DNA of 64,000 bases. Source: Pararhizobium sp. IMCC3301. GTDB taxonomy: Bacteria; Pseudomonadota; Alphaproteobacteria; Rhizobiales; GCA-2746425. The stretch lies in assembly GCF_030758315.1 (NCBI RefSeq), contig NZ_CP132336.1, positions 4,245,001 to 4,309,000 of the forward strand, read 5' to 3'. Positions 16,812 through 25,073 of the stretch are shown here, piece by piece. The position numbers and the translations under genes are program-made. The notes below the pieces were generated by a model, which did not search any database, was not told the DNA's origin, and saw only the letters and a list, made by a program, of their open reading frames with translations. Each line of letters opens with the position of its first letter. The stretch's first letter is position 1.

Positions 16812-18644
16812 CTAAAACGGCAGACCTTTCTCCAGCACCCGGATCAGCGGCTGCAGCTGGGTCTCGTATTTACGCCATTTCTCCACCGATCCCTTGTAGA
16901 TCGGCTGGCGCACCTGGGTCACGCTGGCGGTGCGCACGGCGCGCTCGGCCTCGTGGAAGTTGAGGCAGTTCGGGTCCCACTCCAGCCCGCAGAAATCCAG
17001 CACCTTGCGGGTCTGGCTTTCCAGATTGGCCACCATATCCTCATAGCGGTTCTCCAGAATTTCGCCGGGAAACAGGCTGTTCCAGTGTGCCATCAGCTCG
17101 CGGTATTTGTTGTGATACTGGCCCAGTTCTACAAGGTCATAACCATACTGGTGGCCCTCATTGCCGAAAATCTGCTTGAAAATGGCAAAGGCGTTGTCAA
17201 TCGGATTGCGATAGCTGTGAATCACTTTAGCTTCCGGCAGGGCCAGTTTGATGAAGCCGACCTGGACAAAATTATGCGGCATCTTGTCGGTGATAAAGGG
17301 ACTGTCTGAATCGATCTCGCGAATCTTTTCAATATAGGCGGCGCCGATCTCGCGGAAGGTTTCCTGCGTCACCTTGCCCGCCTTCAACTTATCTTCAAAG
17401 GTCTGCATGTCCTTGAATCGGGCGCGCACAGCTTGCGGCATGAAGCCCAGCTCTCCTGCCCCGAAGACATCGCGGTGAGCGTGAAACACCTGTTCCAGCA
17501 AGGTGGTGCCGGAGCGTGGCATGCCGACAATGAAGATCGGTGTTTTATCTGCAAACCCGCCTTTGAACTCAGAGATCAGAGCCGGTGTAAACAATTTCAT
17601 GCGCATATCGAATTGGCGAAAATCATCGGCCTGATTGTAGAAGAATTTCTTGCGCTTCAGCCGGTTGCCCTCCTTGTAGTAAAAGAAGGATTGTTCAAAG
17701 TCCTTGATCGCCTCAAAGGCTTTTGCCAGGGCCATGGCAAGGTTCATTTTCGGGTCTTCATGCCCGTCCTTTTCTTGTTCGCCCTGCAGGATTTTTGCAT
17801 AATCCACATCCGGAATGGTTTTATAGAGGCGCTCCATATTGGCCAGATCGTCATCGTAGGATTCGAATTTCTTCGACCGGGCAATCGATGTGTAGGCACC
17901 GACATTGTTTGGCGAACGGTTAAGGATCTCCCGGAAAATCGCCTCCGCGTCATCGATTTTGCCAAACGTAATCAGAAGATTTGCCTTCTGGTTCAGCAGC
18001 CGCCCGTGGTTGGGTTGCGTCTCGAGCGCCGTATCCAGAGCCGCGACAGCCTTGTCCAGCGCACCCAGTTCACCGTGGGCAAGGGCCATTTCAACATAGG
18101 CTTCCAGAAAATCAGGCGTGATGGAAATGGCTTTTTCCAGCACCGGTACAGCCAGAGCGAATTGCATGATCAGATTGTAGCCCTTGCCCAGATTGACCAT
18201 TGCCGGCACGAAGTCGGGGTCGGCTTTCAGCGAGGCTTCGAAACAGGCGACCGCCTCTTTGGCCTTTTCCAGTTCCAGCAACGCCAGGCCGCAATTGTTG
18301 TGAAAGGTCGGGCGGGTCGGTTCGGCCTTGATGGCTTTCCTGAACCAGCGTGCCGCCAGACCATGATTGCCGGCTTCGACGTCTATGATCCCGAGAGAAT
18401 TATTGGCGTCGGGAAAATTTTCGTCGATCTGCAAAATCGCATGATAGGCCAGCTTGGCCTGCTCCGGCTGGCCGCCGGTATACAGTTTGTGGGCCTGTTC
18501 CAGCATCGCCATCAATTGCTGGGGGTCGCCCTTGGTGCGGTATACCCCGCCACGTTTTTTCTTGCGGGCAGGTGCCAGGGACACAGCGGAAGCCTGATTT
18601 GCCTGGGTCTGTCTTGCCAGCCGTCTTTTTTCTGCGCGGTTCAT
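16812..18644 (-). CDS. TPR-repeat sulfotransferase
   Basis: A 610-residue fusion of tetratricopeptide repeats (roughly residues 40-290) with a C-terminal PAPS-dependent sulfotransferase domain. The 5'-phosphosulfate loop is FIVGMPRSGTTLLEQVFHAH and the 3'-phosphate region is HSYRNPIDNAFAIF. There is no signal peptide or membrane helix, so it acts in the cytoplasm or on a membrane surface, transferring sulfate from PAPS to an unknown acceptor. I chose the ATG at 18644, preceded by GAGAG; a TTG 27 codons upstream would overlap the UDP-glucose dehydrogenase stop. It is probably cotranscribed with that gene and ends seven bases from the convergent putA. Confidence 0.85.
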   Translation of the reverse strand: MNRAEKRRLARQTQANQASAVSLAPARKKKRGGVYRTKGDPQQLMAMLEQAHKLYTGGQPEQAKLAYHAILQIDENFPDANNSLGIIDVEAGNHGLAARWFRKAIKAEPTRPTFHNNCGLALLELEKAKEAVACFEASLKADPDFVPAMVNLGKGYNLIMQFALAVPVLEKAISITPDFLEAYVEMALAHGELGALDKAVAALDTALETQPNHGRLLNQKANLLITFGKIDDAEAIFREILNRSPNNVGAYTSIARSKKFESYDDDLANMERLYKTIPDVDYAKILQGEQEKDGHEDPKMNLAMALAKAFEAIKDFEQSFFYYKEGNRLKRKKFFYNQADDFRQFDMRMKLFTPALISEFKGGFADKTPIFIVGMPRSGTTLLEQVFHAHRDVFGAGELGFMPQAVRARFKDMQTFEDKLKAGKVTQETFREIGAAYIEKIREIDSDSPFITDKMPHNFVQVGFIKLALPEAKVIHSYRNPIDNAFAIFKQIFGNEGHQYGYDLVELGQYHNKYRELMAHWNSLFPGEILENRYEDMVANLESQTRKVLDFCGLEWDPNCLNFHEAERAVRTASVTQVRQPIYKGSVEKWRKYETQLQPLIRVLEKGLPF

Positions 18645-18702
18645 ATCTCTCACCGGTCTATCTGTATCTGTATCTTTATCAGCAAAAATCGGGGGCGTTT
18701 TA

Positions 18703-20010
18703 TCACCTTGTCGCGGATCGTCCAATGGAAACGTAGCTCAGACCCGCATCCCTGGCAGTGTCGGCCTGATATATATTGCGCAGATCGACCACCACATCAC
18801 CGCGCATCAGCCGTTTGACCGTGGCCATGTCGAGCGCGCGATAGGCGTTCCACTCCGTCAGAATGACGACAATATCGACATCGCTGATGGCCTGTTCGGC
18901 GCTTTCGCAAAGAAGTGTGTTCGGAAGATGCGGCTTTGCTTCCGCCATCGCCTGCGGATCATGGGCTTTCACCACCACCCCGGCAGCCTCCAGGATGGGA
19001 ATGATGGTAAGGCTTGGCGCTTCACGCATATCATCGGTGTTCGGCTTGTAGGCCAGCCCCAGAATGCCGGCAGTCCTGCCTTGGGGCGCATCGCCGAGTT
19101 CTGCCAGAATTTTGCGGGCCATTGCCACCTTGCGGTTCTCGTTGACGCTGACGACAGTCTCGATCAGGTTTTGCGCTGCACCGTATTTGCGGCCGGTGGC
19201 GGCAAAGGCCCGTGTGTCCTTGGGAAAGCACGAGCCGCCGAAGCCGGGCCCGGCATGGAGGAATTTGCCGCCAATGCGGTTGTCCAGTCCAATCGCTTTG
19301 GCAACTTCCCGCACATCGCCGCCGGTCTGCTCGCACAGATCCGCGACTTCATTGATAAAGGTGATTTTCATCGCCAGAAAGGCATTGGCGGCATATTTGA
19401 TCAATTCCGCATTTTCGGGGGTTGTCACCACAATCGGCGCATCGCGCAGATAGAGCGGGCGGTACAATTGCTGCAGAATGTCTCTGGCATGATCGTCGGT
19501 GACGCCAACCACAACCCGGTCCGGGCGCATGAAATCCTCAATCGCAGAGCCTTCGCGCAGAAATTCCGGGTTGGACGCCAGCGAGAAGGCGACGCCCGGC
19601 CGCTCCGCCTCGATGATGCCTCGCACTTCGGCACTGGTGCCAACGACCACGGTGGATTTCAGCACAATCACCGTTTCCGGCTTCATCGCCCGCGCAATCT
19701 GCCGGGCCGCCGCATGGACATATTGCAGATCCGCCTCGCCATCGCCGCGCCGCGATGGTGTGCCCACCGCAATAAACACAACATCAGCCCTGGCCACCGC
19801 AGCATCAAAATCGGTGGTAAAGGTCAGGCGTTCGCGGTTTTCTTCCAGCAGGCGGTCAAGCCCCGGCTCATAGATTGGCAGAATGCCCGCGTTCAGCGCC
19901 TCGATTTTTTGGCTGTCCAGATCAACGCAGGTGACCTGAAAACCGAATTCCGAAAAACAGATACCGGAAACCAGGCCGACATAACCGGTGCCGATGATGG
20001 TGACTTGCAT
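18703..20010 (-). CDS. ugd: UDP-glucose 6-dehydrogenase
   Basis: A 435-residue enzyme oxidising UDP-glucose twice to UDP-glucuronate, with NAD as acceptor. The N-terminal NAD-binding fold begins VTIIGTGYVGLVSGICFSE. The central motif NAFLAMKITFINEVADLCE and the catalytic cysteine in GPGFGGSCFPKDTRA (about residue 259) are intact, and the C-terminal domain has GLAYKPNTDDMREAPS. The gene precedes the TPR-sulfotransferase on the same strand. UDP-glucuronate feeds capsule, exopolysaccharide or lipid glycan synthesis, and the partner gene suggests that the glycan may also be sulfated. Confidence 0.95.
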   Translation of the reverse strand: MQVTIIGTGYVGLVSGICFSEFGFQVTCVDLDSQKIEALNAGILPIYEPGLDRLLEENRERLTFTTDFDAAVARADVVFIAVGTPSRRGDGEADLQYVHAAARQIARAMKPETVIVLKSTVVVGTSAEVRGIIEAERPGVAFSLASNPEFLREGSAIEDFMRPDRVVVGVTDDHARDILQQLYRPLYLRDAPIVVTTPENAELIKYAANAFLAMKITFINEVADLCEQTGGDVREVAKAIGLDNRIGGKFLHAGPGFGGSCFPKDTRAFAATGRKYGAAQNLIETVVSVNENRKVAMARKILAELGDAPQGRTAGILGLAYKPNTDDMREAPSLTIIPILEAAGVVVKAHDPQAMAEAKPHLPNTLLCESAEQAISDVDIVVILTEWNAYRALDMATVKRLMRGDVVVDLRNIYQADTARDAGLSYVSIGRSATR

Positions 20011-20100
20011 GAATGCTCCTGTGTGCGGGTCGGGGATGTGCTGCGCTTCTATTGCGCCACTGTTGTAAAGTCACGGCAAAAACCGGCATTGTCCGGAAAG

Positions 20101-20219
20101 CCGTCATCCCCGGACTTGTTCCGGGGACCCAGCGCCCAGAATCGCAATGGCCGTGCAGCGCCTCGACAGTTCCCCCTATTGTCATCCCCGGAACAAGTCC
20201 GGGGATGACAATAGGGGGG
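20101..20219. repeat. Palindromic dispersed repeat, copy R1
   Basis: A two-armed element in the ugd-porin divergent gap. The left half carries CCCCGGA-CTTGT-TCCGGGG (20108-20126). The right half is a perfect 21-bp stem (20172-20192 with 20198-20218) with the loop ACAAG. The same pattern, joined by a GAATCGC-ATGG core, recurs five more times within 3 kb. It is noncoding and resembles the dispersed palindromes common in alphaproteobacterial intergenic DNA. Confidence 0.8.
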
Positions 20220-20400
20220 TAGGAGCAAACCACGGGGCAGGGGCGATAGATAATCAGGATGTCGATGACGAGCGATAGTGTTGGCAGCATCTGCACGCGC
20301 ACTACAATATATACCCGCGTATGCACCCGTGCGAGGTCAGCATAGAGCTACCCGCCAAACCCCCGCCGACCCCCAATCCCGTCACGCCCAACCCCCAAAG
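20220..20400. other. Spacer between repeats R1 and R2
   Basis: No gene is visible. Together with the repeats, this forms the divergent region between ugd and the porin gene. It contains C-rich tracts (20345-20400) that resemble repeat flanks but no clear promoter. Confidence 0.4.
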
Positions 20401-20525
20401 CCGTCATCCCCGGACACCAGTGGACTTGTTCCGGGGATCCAGTACCCCGAATCGCGACGGCCTTGCAGCGCGTTCTCATCCCCGATTTCTGGATTCCCCG
20501 AACAAGCCCGGTGATGATCACAGGG
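20401..20525. repeat. Palindromic dispersed repeat, copy R2
   Basis: Same family as R1. The left hairpin CCCCGGA...TCCGGGG is interrupted by a ten-base insertion (CACCAGTGGA). The GAATCGCGACGG core follows, and the right hairpin is degraded (TTCCCCGAACAAGCCCGGTGA). It looks like an older copy. Confidence 0.7.
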
Positions 20526-20914
20526 AAGAAAGAACCATCAAACTCAGGGAATCGCATGCGCGCCCACCCTGAAAACGCCCCGGATTCGCATATCAACACC
20601 GCACACCAACCCCGCCTGCGCCGCCGTCAATCCCCGGATTTCCGCCACACTTCACAACAGAGTCTTAAGAACTCCGGCCCAATCTGTGTTCAGAATGCAA
20701 CACTGACAGGGCAAGGTGCCGCGTGAGGGGTTCATTGCGCTTTTTTCCATTGATGAAATGCATTTGATCCGCAATGGTCATCTTGCGTTCGGGGCGATTC
20801 ATTCGGCGGGACTATCCGTCAGAAGACATCGCCTCAACATTGGGGGGTTTGATCCCGGTTCAGTGAACCAGCAAGTCAAGCCCGGAAAATTGAAATGACT
20901 TTGGAGGTCATATT
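20526..20914. other. Leader region of the porin gene
   Basis: About 390 bases without a convincing gene. It should hold the porin promoter and a long untranslated leader, as is common for abundant outer-membrane proteins. A short open frame (20716-20898) has no recognisable similarity and was not called. TTGGAGG just before the porin ATG is the ribosome site. Confidence 0.45.
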
Positions 20915-22282
20915 ATGAAAAAGAGCCTTTTGCTCGGCTCCGCCGCTGCTCTGATCGCCGTTTCCGGTGCTCAGGCCGCTGACATGCCAATCGTAGAACC
21001 AGTTGATTATGTTCGTGTGTGTGATGCATTCGGCGCTGGTTTCCACTACATTCCCGGCACAGAAACCTGCCTGAGATTCTCCGGCCGTGTACGGACGGAA
21101 TTCGGCATTCGTGACGACAATGATGACGACACCGTAGACAGCACCTTCTTCAACTCAAACTTTGAGCTGGTTGTGAATGCGTCTTCGATGACAGAAGTCG
21201 GCATGCTGGTTGGCCAGTTTGCGATTTCCGGTTCCAATGAAGGCAACGTGTCTCTTGGCGATGCCTGGATCACAATCGGTGAAAACATTCTGGTTGGTCG
21301 CGAGACTTCCCGTTACGATTTCGGCGGTGGCTACGGCATTTATGACGGTTACTATGTTGATGAAGGCATCAACCAGTTCACCTTCATCATGCCATTCGGC
21401 AACGGCCTGTCCATGACCCTGGGTCTGGAAGACGGTCGTGACCGCCGCGCCAAGATCGCCCAGTATGCTGGCGAAGACGTCACGGTCAATGGAACCTATA
21501 CGACTCAGTTTGTGGATTCAAAGACGTTCAAGACAGATACCAATGGCCCCTCGGTAATCGGCGGCACCAAGACTTTTGTGTCCTCCGTGTTCACGAAAAC
21601 GGTCGTCTATAACGTCAACACCGTAATTTCGACTGGTTCGAATCTCGGTGACGCCAAATATGGCGGCATGGAAATTCCTGATGTGGTTGCCAGCCTGCGT
21701 ATTTCCCAGGGCTGGGGTTCTGCGCAGATTTCCGGTGCATTGCACCAGATTCGTGCAATCACTACCATGCCAGCAGGTCCTTTCTCTTCACCGACCTCCA
21801 CCTTCTTTGTGACGCCTCCTTTGGTTGCAGCCGGTACGCTTGACACAGATTATGGCTGGGCCGTTCAGGCCGGTGTCGAGCTGAATGTCGGTTCCATGAC
21901 CAAAGTCAAGGTTGTCGGTGCCTATGCTGATGGTGCCATGCACTATATTGGCGGCAGCGACTTTTATGAAGCAGCTGTTGATCTGACCACCGGCAACATC
22001 ACCGACACGATGAGTGGCTGGTATGTTCTGGCCGGTCTGAGCCAGGATTTCTCCAGTAATCTTAATCTTGGTATCACCGGTGCTTACCATGATTTCGACG
22101 ATCAGGCTGAAATCTGGATGGTTGGCGCAACCTTGCAGTATGAAGTTGTCGAAAATCTCCTCGTCAGCTTGGCCGGTCAGTACGTCGACACGAAGATCGA
22201 AGATAATGAAGCACTTGATCTGGATGCCGACGACAGCAGCGACAGCTGGGAAGCCAAACTGCGCATTCAGCGCAACTTCTAA
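20915..22282 (+). CDS. Alphaproteobacterial porin (Omp2b/Porin_2 family)
   Basis: A 455-residue outer-membrane porin. The signal peptide MKKSLLLGSAAALIAVSGAQ is cleaved before AADMPIVEPVDYVRVCDA, the hallmark start of the Rhizobiales porin family. Two N-terminal cysteines (VCDAFGAGFHYIPGTETCL) and the strand-type sequence LRFSGRVRTEFG follow. The chain ends AKLRIQRNF, with the terminal phenylalanine required for outer-membrane insertion. Loops rich in aspartate, serine and threonine point to general diffusion. GGAGG lies seven bases upstream of the start, and a strong terminator follows 37 bases after the stop, so it is monocistronic. It is probably highly expressed. Confidence 0.93.
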   Translation: MKKSLLLGSAAALIAVSGAQAADMPIVEPVDYVRVCDAFGAGFHYIPGTETCLRFSGRVRTEFGIRDDNDDDTVDSTFFNSNFELVVNASSMTEVGMLVGQFAISGSNEGNVSLGDAWITIGENILVGRETSRYDFGGGYGIYDGYYVDEGINQFTFIMPFGNGLSMTLGLEDGRDRRAKIAQYAGEDVTVNGTYTTQFVDSKTFKTDTNGPSVIGGTKTFVSSVFTKTVVYNVNTVISTGSNLGDAKYGGMEIPDVVASLRISQGWGSAQISGALHQIRAITTMPAGPFSSPTSTFFVTPPLVAAGTLDTDYGWAVQAGVELNVGSMTKVKVVGAYADGAMHYIGGSDFYEAAVDLTTGNITDTMSGWYVLAGLSQDFSSNLNLGITGAYHDFDDQAEIWMVGATLQYEVVENLLVSLAGQYVDTKIEDNEALDLDADDSSDSWEAKLRIQRNF

Positions 22283-22319
22283 GCTGATCTGACACCAGTC
22301 AGTTTTACGTCTTCAAGAA

Positions 22320-22348
22320 GGCCCGGCGGGAAACCGCCGGGCCTTTTT
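22320..22348 (+). terminator. Intrinsic terminator of the porin gene
   Basis: A ten-base-pair GC-rich stem (GGCCCGGCGG paired with CCGCCGGGCC) with the tetraloop GAAA is followed by five Ts. It begins 38 bases after the porin stop and is a textbook rho-independent terminator. Confidence 0.92.
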
Positions 22349-22397
22349 CATGTGAGACAGTGAGACACCAGGTAAAGCCCCGACACTCACCTAAAAC

Positions 22398-22510
22398 TCG
22401 TCGTCCTCGGACTCGTTCCGGGGACCCAGCGACCCGAATCGGGATGGGTATTGAGCGTTTGCACGTCCCCAGCCTCTGGATCCCCGGAACAAGACCGTGG
22501 ATGACGATAG
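22398..22510. repeat. Palindromic dispersed repeat, copy R3
   Basis: Left half CCTCGGA-CTCGT-TCCGGGG (weakened pairing), core CCCGAATCGGGATGG, right half CCCCGGAACAAGACCGTGG. Its right half opens a 132-base segment that is repeated almost identically at R5. Confidence 0.75.
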
Positions 22511-22594
22511 GGATAGATGTATATTGAGCGATACACCCGTCGCAGCGAACTTCGATGATACAAGGCCAGCCCGACCTCCCAATCCCGTCATCCT
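22462..22594. repeat. Direct duplication, first copy
   Basis: A segment running from CACGTCCCCAGCCTCTGG through GATAGATGTATATTGAGCG and AACTTCGATGATACAAGG to AATCCCGTCATCCT. It recurs at 22889-23020 with only a few substitutions and a one-base length difference. It covers the right half of R3, a unique linker, and the first bases of R4. Confidence 0.85.
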
Positions 22595-22696
22595 TGGGCT
22601 TGTCCCAAGGATCCAGCGCTAAGAATTGCGATGGTTTTGCAGCTGTGAGCGCACAAGCGTCTGGGTTCCCGGGACAAGCCCGGGAATGACGAGAGA
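22582..22696. repeat. Palindromic dispersed repeat, copy R4
   Basis: Left hairpin CCTTGGG-CTTGT-CCCAAGG (22592-22610), core AAGAATTGCGATGG, right hairpin TTCCCGGG-ACAAG-CCCGGGAA (22666-22686). Both stems differ in sequence from R1 but stay perfectly paired. Confidence 0.8.
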
Positions 22697-22821
22697 GTAT
22701 TGGTGAACGCCGGAAAGTGCTGACGCCAAACCCGGGAGTTGTGAAAACCATCAAGGCAGGGAAATCAGGGCATGTCGTCAAGGCAGGCGGTGAGGCCTCC
22801 GCTACAAGCCCTCGACTCCCA

Positions 22822-22939
22822 ATCCCGTCATCCTTGGGCTTATCCCAAGGATCCAGCGGCCCGAATCGAGATGGTATTGCAGCGTTTACACGTCCCCAGC
22901 CTCTGGATCCCCGGACAAGTCCGGGGATGACGATAGGGA
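22822..22939. repeat. Palindromic dispersed repeat, copy R5
   Basis: Left hairpin CCTTGGG-CTTAT-CCCAAGG (22832-22850), core CCCGAATCGAGATGG, right hairpin CCCCGGA-CAAG-TCCGGGG (22909-22926). The 22697-22821 spacer before it has no recognisable gene. Confidence 0.8.
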
Positions 22940-23020
22940 TAGATGTGTATTGAGCGATACGCCCGTCGCAGCGAACTTCGATGATACAAGGCCAGCCCGA
23001 CCTCCCAATCCCGTCATCCT
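22889..23020. repeat. Direct duplication, second copy
   Basis: Near-identical counterpart of 22462-22594, about 426 bases downstream in the same orientation. It includes the linker with GATAGGGATAGATGTGTATT and runs to the left edge of R6. Duplication by unequal crossing-over or template switching between repeat arms would explain it. Confidence 0.85.
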
Positions 23021-23070
23021 CGGACTTGTTCCGAGGATCCAGCGCCCCGAATTGCGATGGTATTGCAGCG
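23007..23070. repeat. Palindromic dispersed repeat, half copy R6
   Basis: Only the left half and core are present: CCTCGGA-CTTGT-TCCGAGG (23018-23036), then CGCCCCGAATTGCGATGG. The right half is missing. The region from here to 23459 shows no gene that I recognise. Confidence 0.75.
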
Positions 23071-23459
23071 CGTGAATCCACTCTCCGGAAAGACGGAGAA
23101 AATTGCGGCGGGCAAGGGATGACATCAAGCATTGGGTTACAGAGTTTGACAAAAGCGCATAACCTGTCTGATATGACAGCAAACGCAAAGCGGGTGAATT
23201 TTAGAAAGGTGCGGAAGTCACTTGCATCGGCACCTGCCTTACCGCCAGATCGACCAGCTTCTCCACTTTTGCGGCAAAACGTTTGTAATTTTCAAGGTTT
23301 GAGCCATATGGGATTTATTCGCCTGCATCGTCGCCAATGATTTCAGCATGTGTGAACCATTTTTCAAATCCACTCCGGTTGGTGAAATACCTCCGTTTCA
23401 GGTAAGCCACCACTACAATGCCCACAGGAATTTTATAATATATTGCCAAGAAAGAGAAT

Positions 23460-24677
23460 ATGAAGTTCATATCGGACAAAGTCGAAGTCGAAAAACCGTT
23501 CCTTGAGCTATGTGACAAGATTCAGGAGTGTGGCAGCTTCATCCATCCGGATGTTATCATTGAATGCAGCGCAGGAAACATGCGCATTCGCGCACCCGAA
23601 ACTATCAAGGAGGGAGAGCGGCTGATTTCCTTAACGGCGAGATGCCTGTTGCCGTACAGGAAGTTCAAGTTTGACCTTAACCAGAGCCAGATCGTCATAA
23701 AATATTATGACGATGATCTGGCATCCGAGCAAGTTGAGATGATGCAACTCATGCTCAAGCTCTTCAACGCGTTGGATAAATTCGCGCAGCACAGTAAAAC
23801 ATCGACGCGTTCACTGTATTACAAGGATCGTGAATTTCTTGATTTACTGTTTAAAATGAGAAGTGATGGTCAAAAAAATTATGGAAGGTTTCAAGGCGTA
23901 ACGCTGAACGAATTCTTATTGGACGACTTTTTTCACAGTCGGGTACTGGGCGTCAAAAACGAACTATATCAAAACCCATACTTCACTCATGCTGATGCCA
24001 ATCAGCGCGCGAAAATTCAAGTATGCATGCCGATCATGGACTGCATCAATCATCATCCCAACTCACTCGGTTTTCAATATTCACCCGGCCCAAAATTGAC
24101 GGTTCGCAATTCAAAACCGATAGCAGACAACGATGAGTGTTTTGTAATTTACGGACTTTATGACGCAGTAGACATGTTGTTTGCGTATGGCTACCCAGAG
24201 CCACATGCAAAGTATGTTCGCTCGGTGCCTCTAACAATCGATTTCGGAAGCCAAACAATAAATGTGCTATCTTCTCTTCGGCGTGTCAAGCATGCGAACC
24301 TGAAGCCTCACTTGAAGAATTTAGAGTTCTTTTTGCCCAGGATTGTTATCAAACCAGAAAAGAAAACAGTTGAATTGTCGCACCTCTATATCCCCCAAGA
24401 GACCGCACCAAACGCGTTGCGCCGTGTATTAAAGCATGCGTTGAGTAAACTTGATTCGGGTATTCAGGAAGGTGATACCGTTGCGATGGTTTTGAAAGCG
24501 GAGAAGGAAATCATTGACGCCAATCTCCGATACTACCGTGATTTACTCAAGATGCTCGCGCAAAGGGAGACGGCCCCGGGAACGGAACAGATCGTTGAAA
24601 ACGTGGTGAGTGTCGCCAACATTCAGATCGAGAAAATACAGAATTATCCGCATTTTCAGGACACATCAGTAGGGTAG
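23460..24677 (+). CDS. SET-domain-like protein (putative protein methyltransferase)
   Basis: A 405-residue protein that resembles SETD6/Rubisco-LSMT-type SET proteins. Near the N-terminus, IRAPETIKEGERLISLTARC fits the first SET strand pair. About residues 193-205, MPIMDCINHHPNSLG fits the conserved NH motif, and ECFVIYGLYDAVDMLFAYGY (about 223-242) fits the post-NH YG...LL..YG motif that forms the S-adenosylmethionine site. The insert between the halves is helical, as in that group. The C-terminal third resembles a substrate-binding helical domain. Codon use is visibly more AT-rich than its neighbours, suggesting transfer. The target protein is unknown, and it is not in an operon. The family call rests on motif reading alone. 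Confidence 0.6.
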   Translation: MKFISDKVEVEKPFLELCDKIQECGSFIHPDVIIECSAGNMRIRAPETIKEGERLISLTARCLLPYRKFKFDLNQSQIVIKYYDDDLASEQVEMMQLMLKLFNALDKFAQHSKTSTRSLYYKDREFLDLLFKMRSDGQKNYGRFQGVTLNEFLLDDFFHSRVLGVKNELYQNPYFTHADANQRAKIQVCMPIMDCINHHPNSLGFQYSPGPKLTVRNSKPIADNDECFVIYGLYDAVDMLFAYGYPEPHAKYVRSVPLTIDFGSQTINVLSSLRRVKHANLKPHLKNLEFFLPRIVIKPEKKTVELSHLYIPQETAPNALRRVLKHALSKLDSGIQEGDTVAMVLKAEKEIIDANLRYYRDLLKMLAQRETAPGTEQIVENVVSVANIQIEKIQNYPHFQDTSVG

Positions 24678-25073
24678 TCGAGACACAAACAATAGGGTGA
24701 TACTGTTATTTACACCAAGGGGATATATCGACTTGATCTTGTGTTTCCACCGACTGCAAACATGCTGTTTTATCATAGCACAATCGATGGCGATCTGTTG
24801 CGTGTCGATTTCCATACGGGTTTTGGGGTTCCACTCATTTCATCCGCCTCAACATTGCAGAGGTGTTGGAGGATTTTGGTACGTTCAAGGCATTGCAGAG
24901 CGTGAGCGAACAAGTGTCTGGATTCTCGGGACAAGCTCGTGAACGAATAAGGCGTATTGGTGAAAGCCCAAAACCCCACAATTTCCCGTTTTCGCCTCAC
25001 AATAGAAATCCATGTCTGGCAAATCGGTGCCACACTTGCTATCTCAGCGCCATATTTGCAAAAGCGTGGTTAA
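24678..25073. other. Intergenic region before cysD
   Basis: About 400 bases without a convincing gene. It should hold the cys-operon promoter. A degraded right half of the palindromic repeat is visible at about 24896-24950 (GAACAAGTGTCTGGATTCTC then GGGACAAGCTCG). Confidence 0.45.

Noticed and set aside
22394-23070. Repeat array as a possible CRISPR
   Set aside because: The units are about 115-120 bases long, internally palindromic and irregularly spaced, with no constant short repeat and unique-spacer pattern and no cas genes nearby.
22305-23132. Minus-strand open frame of 275 codons after the porin
   Set aside because: It is made almost wholly of the palindromic repeats; similar peptides recur with each copy, so the frame is a by-product of the repeat sequence.
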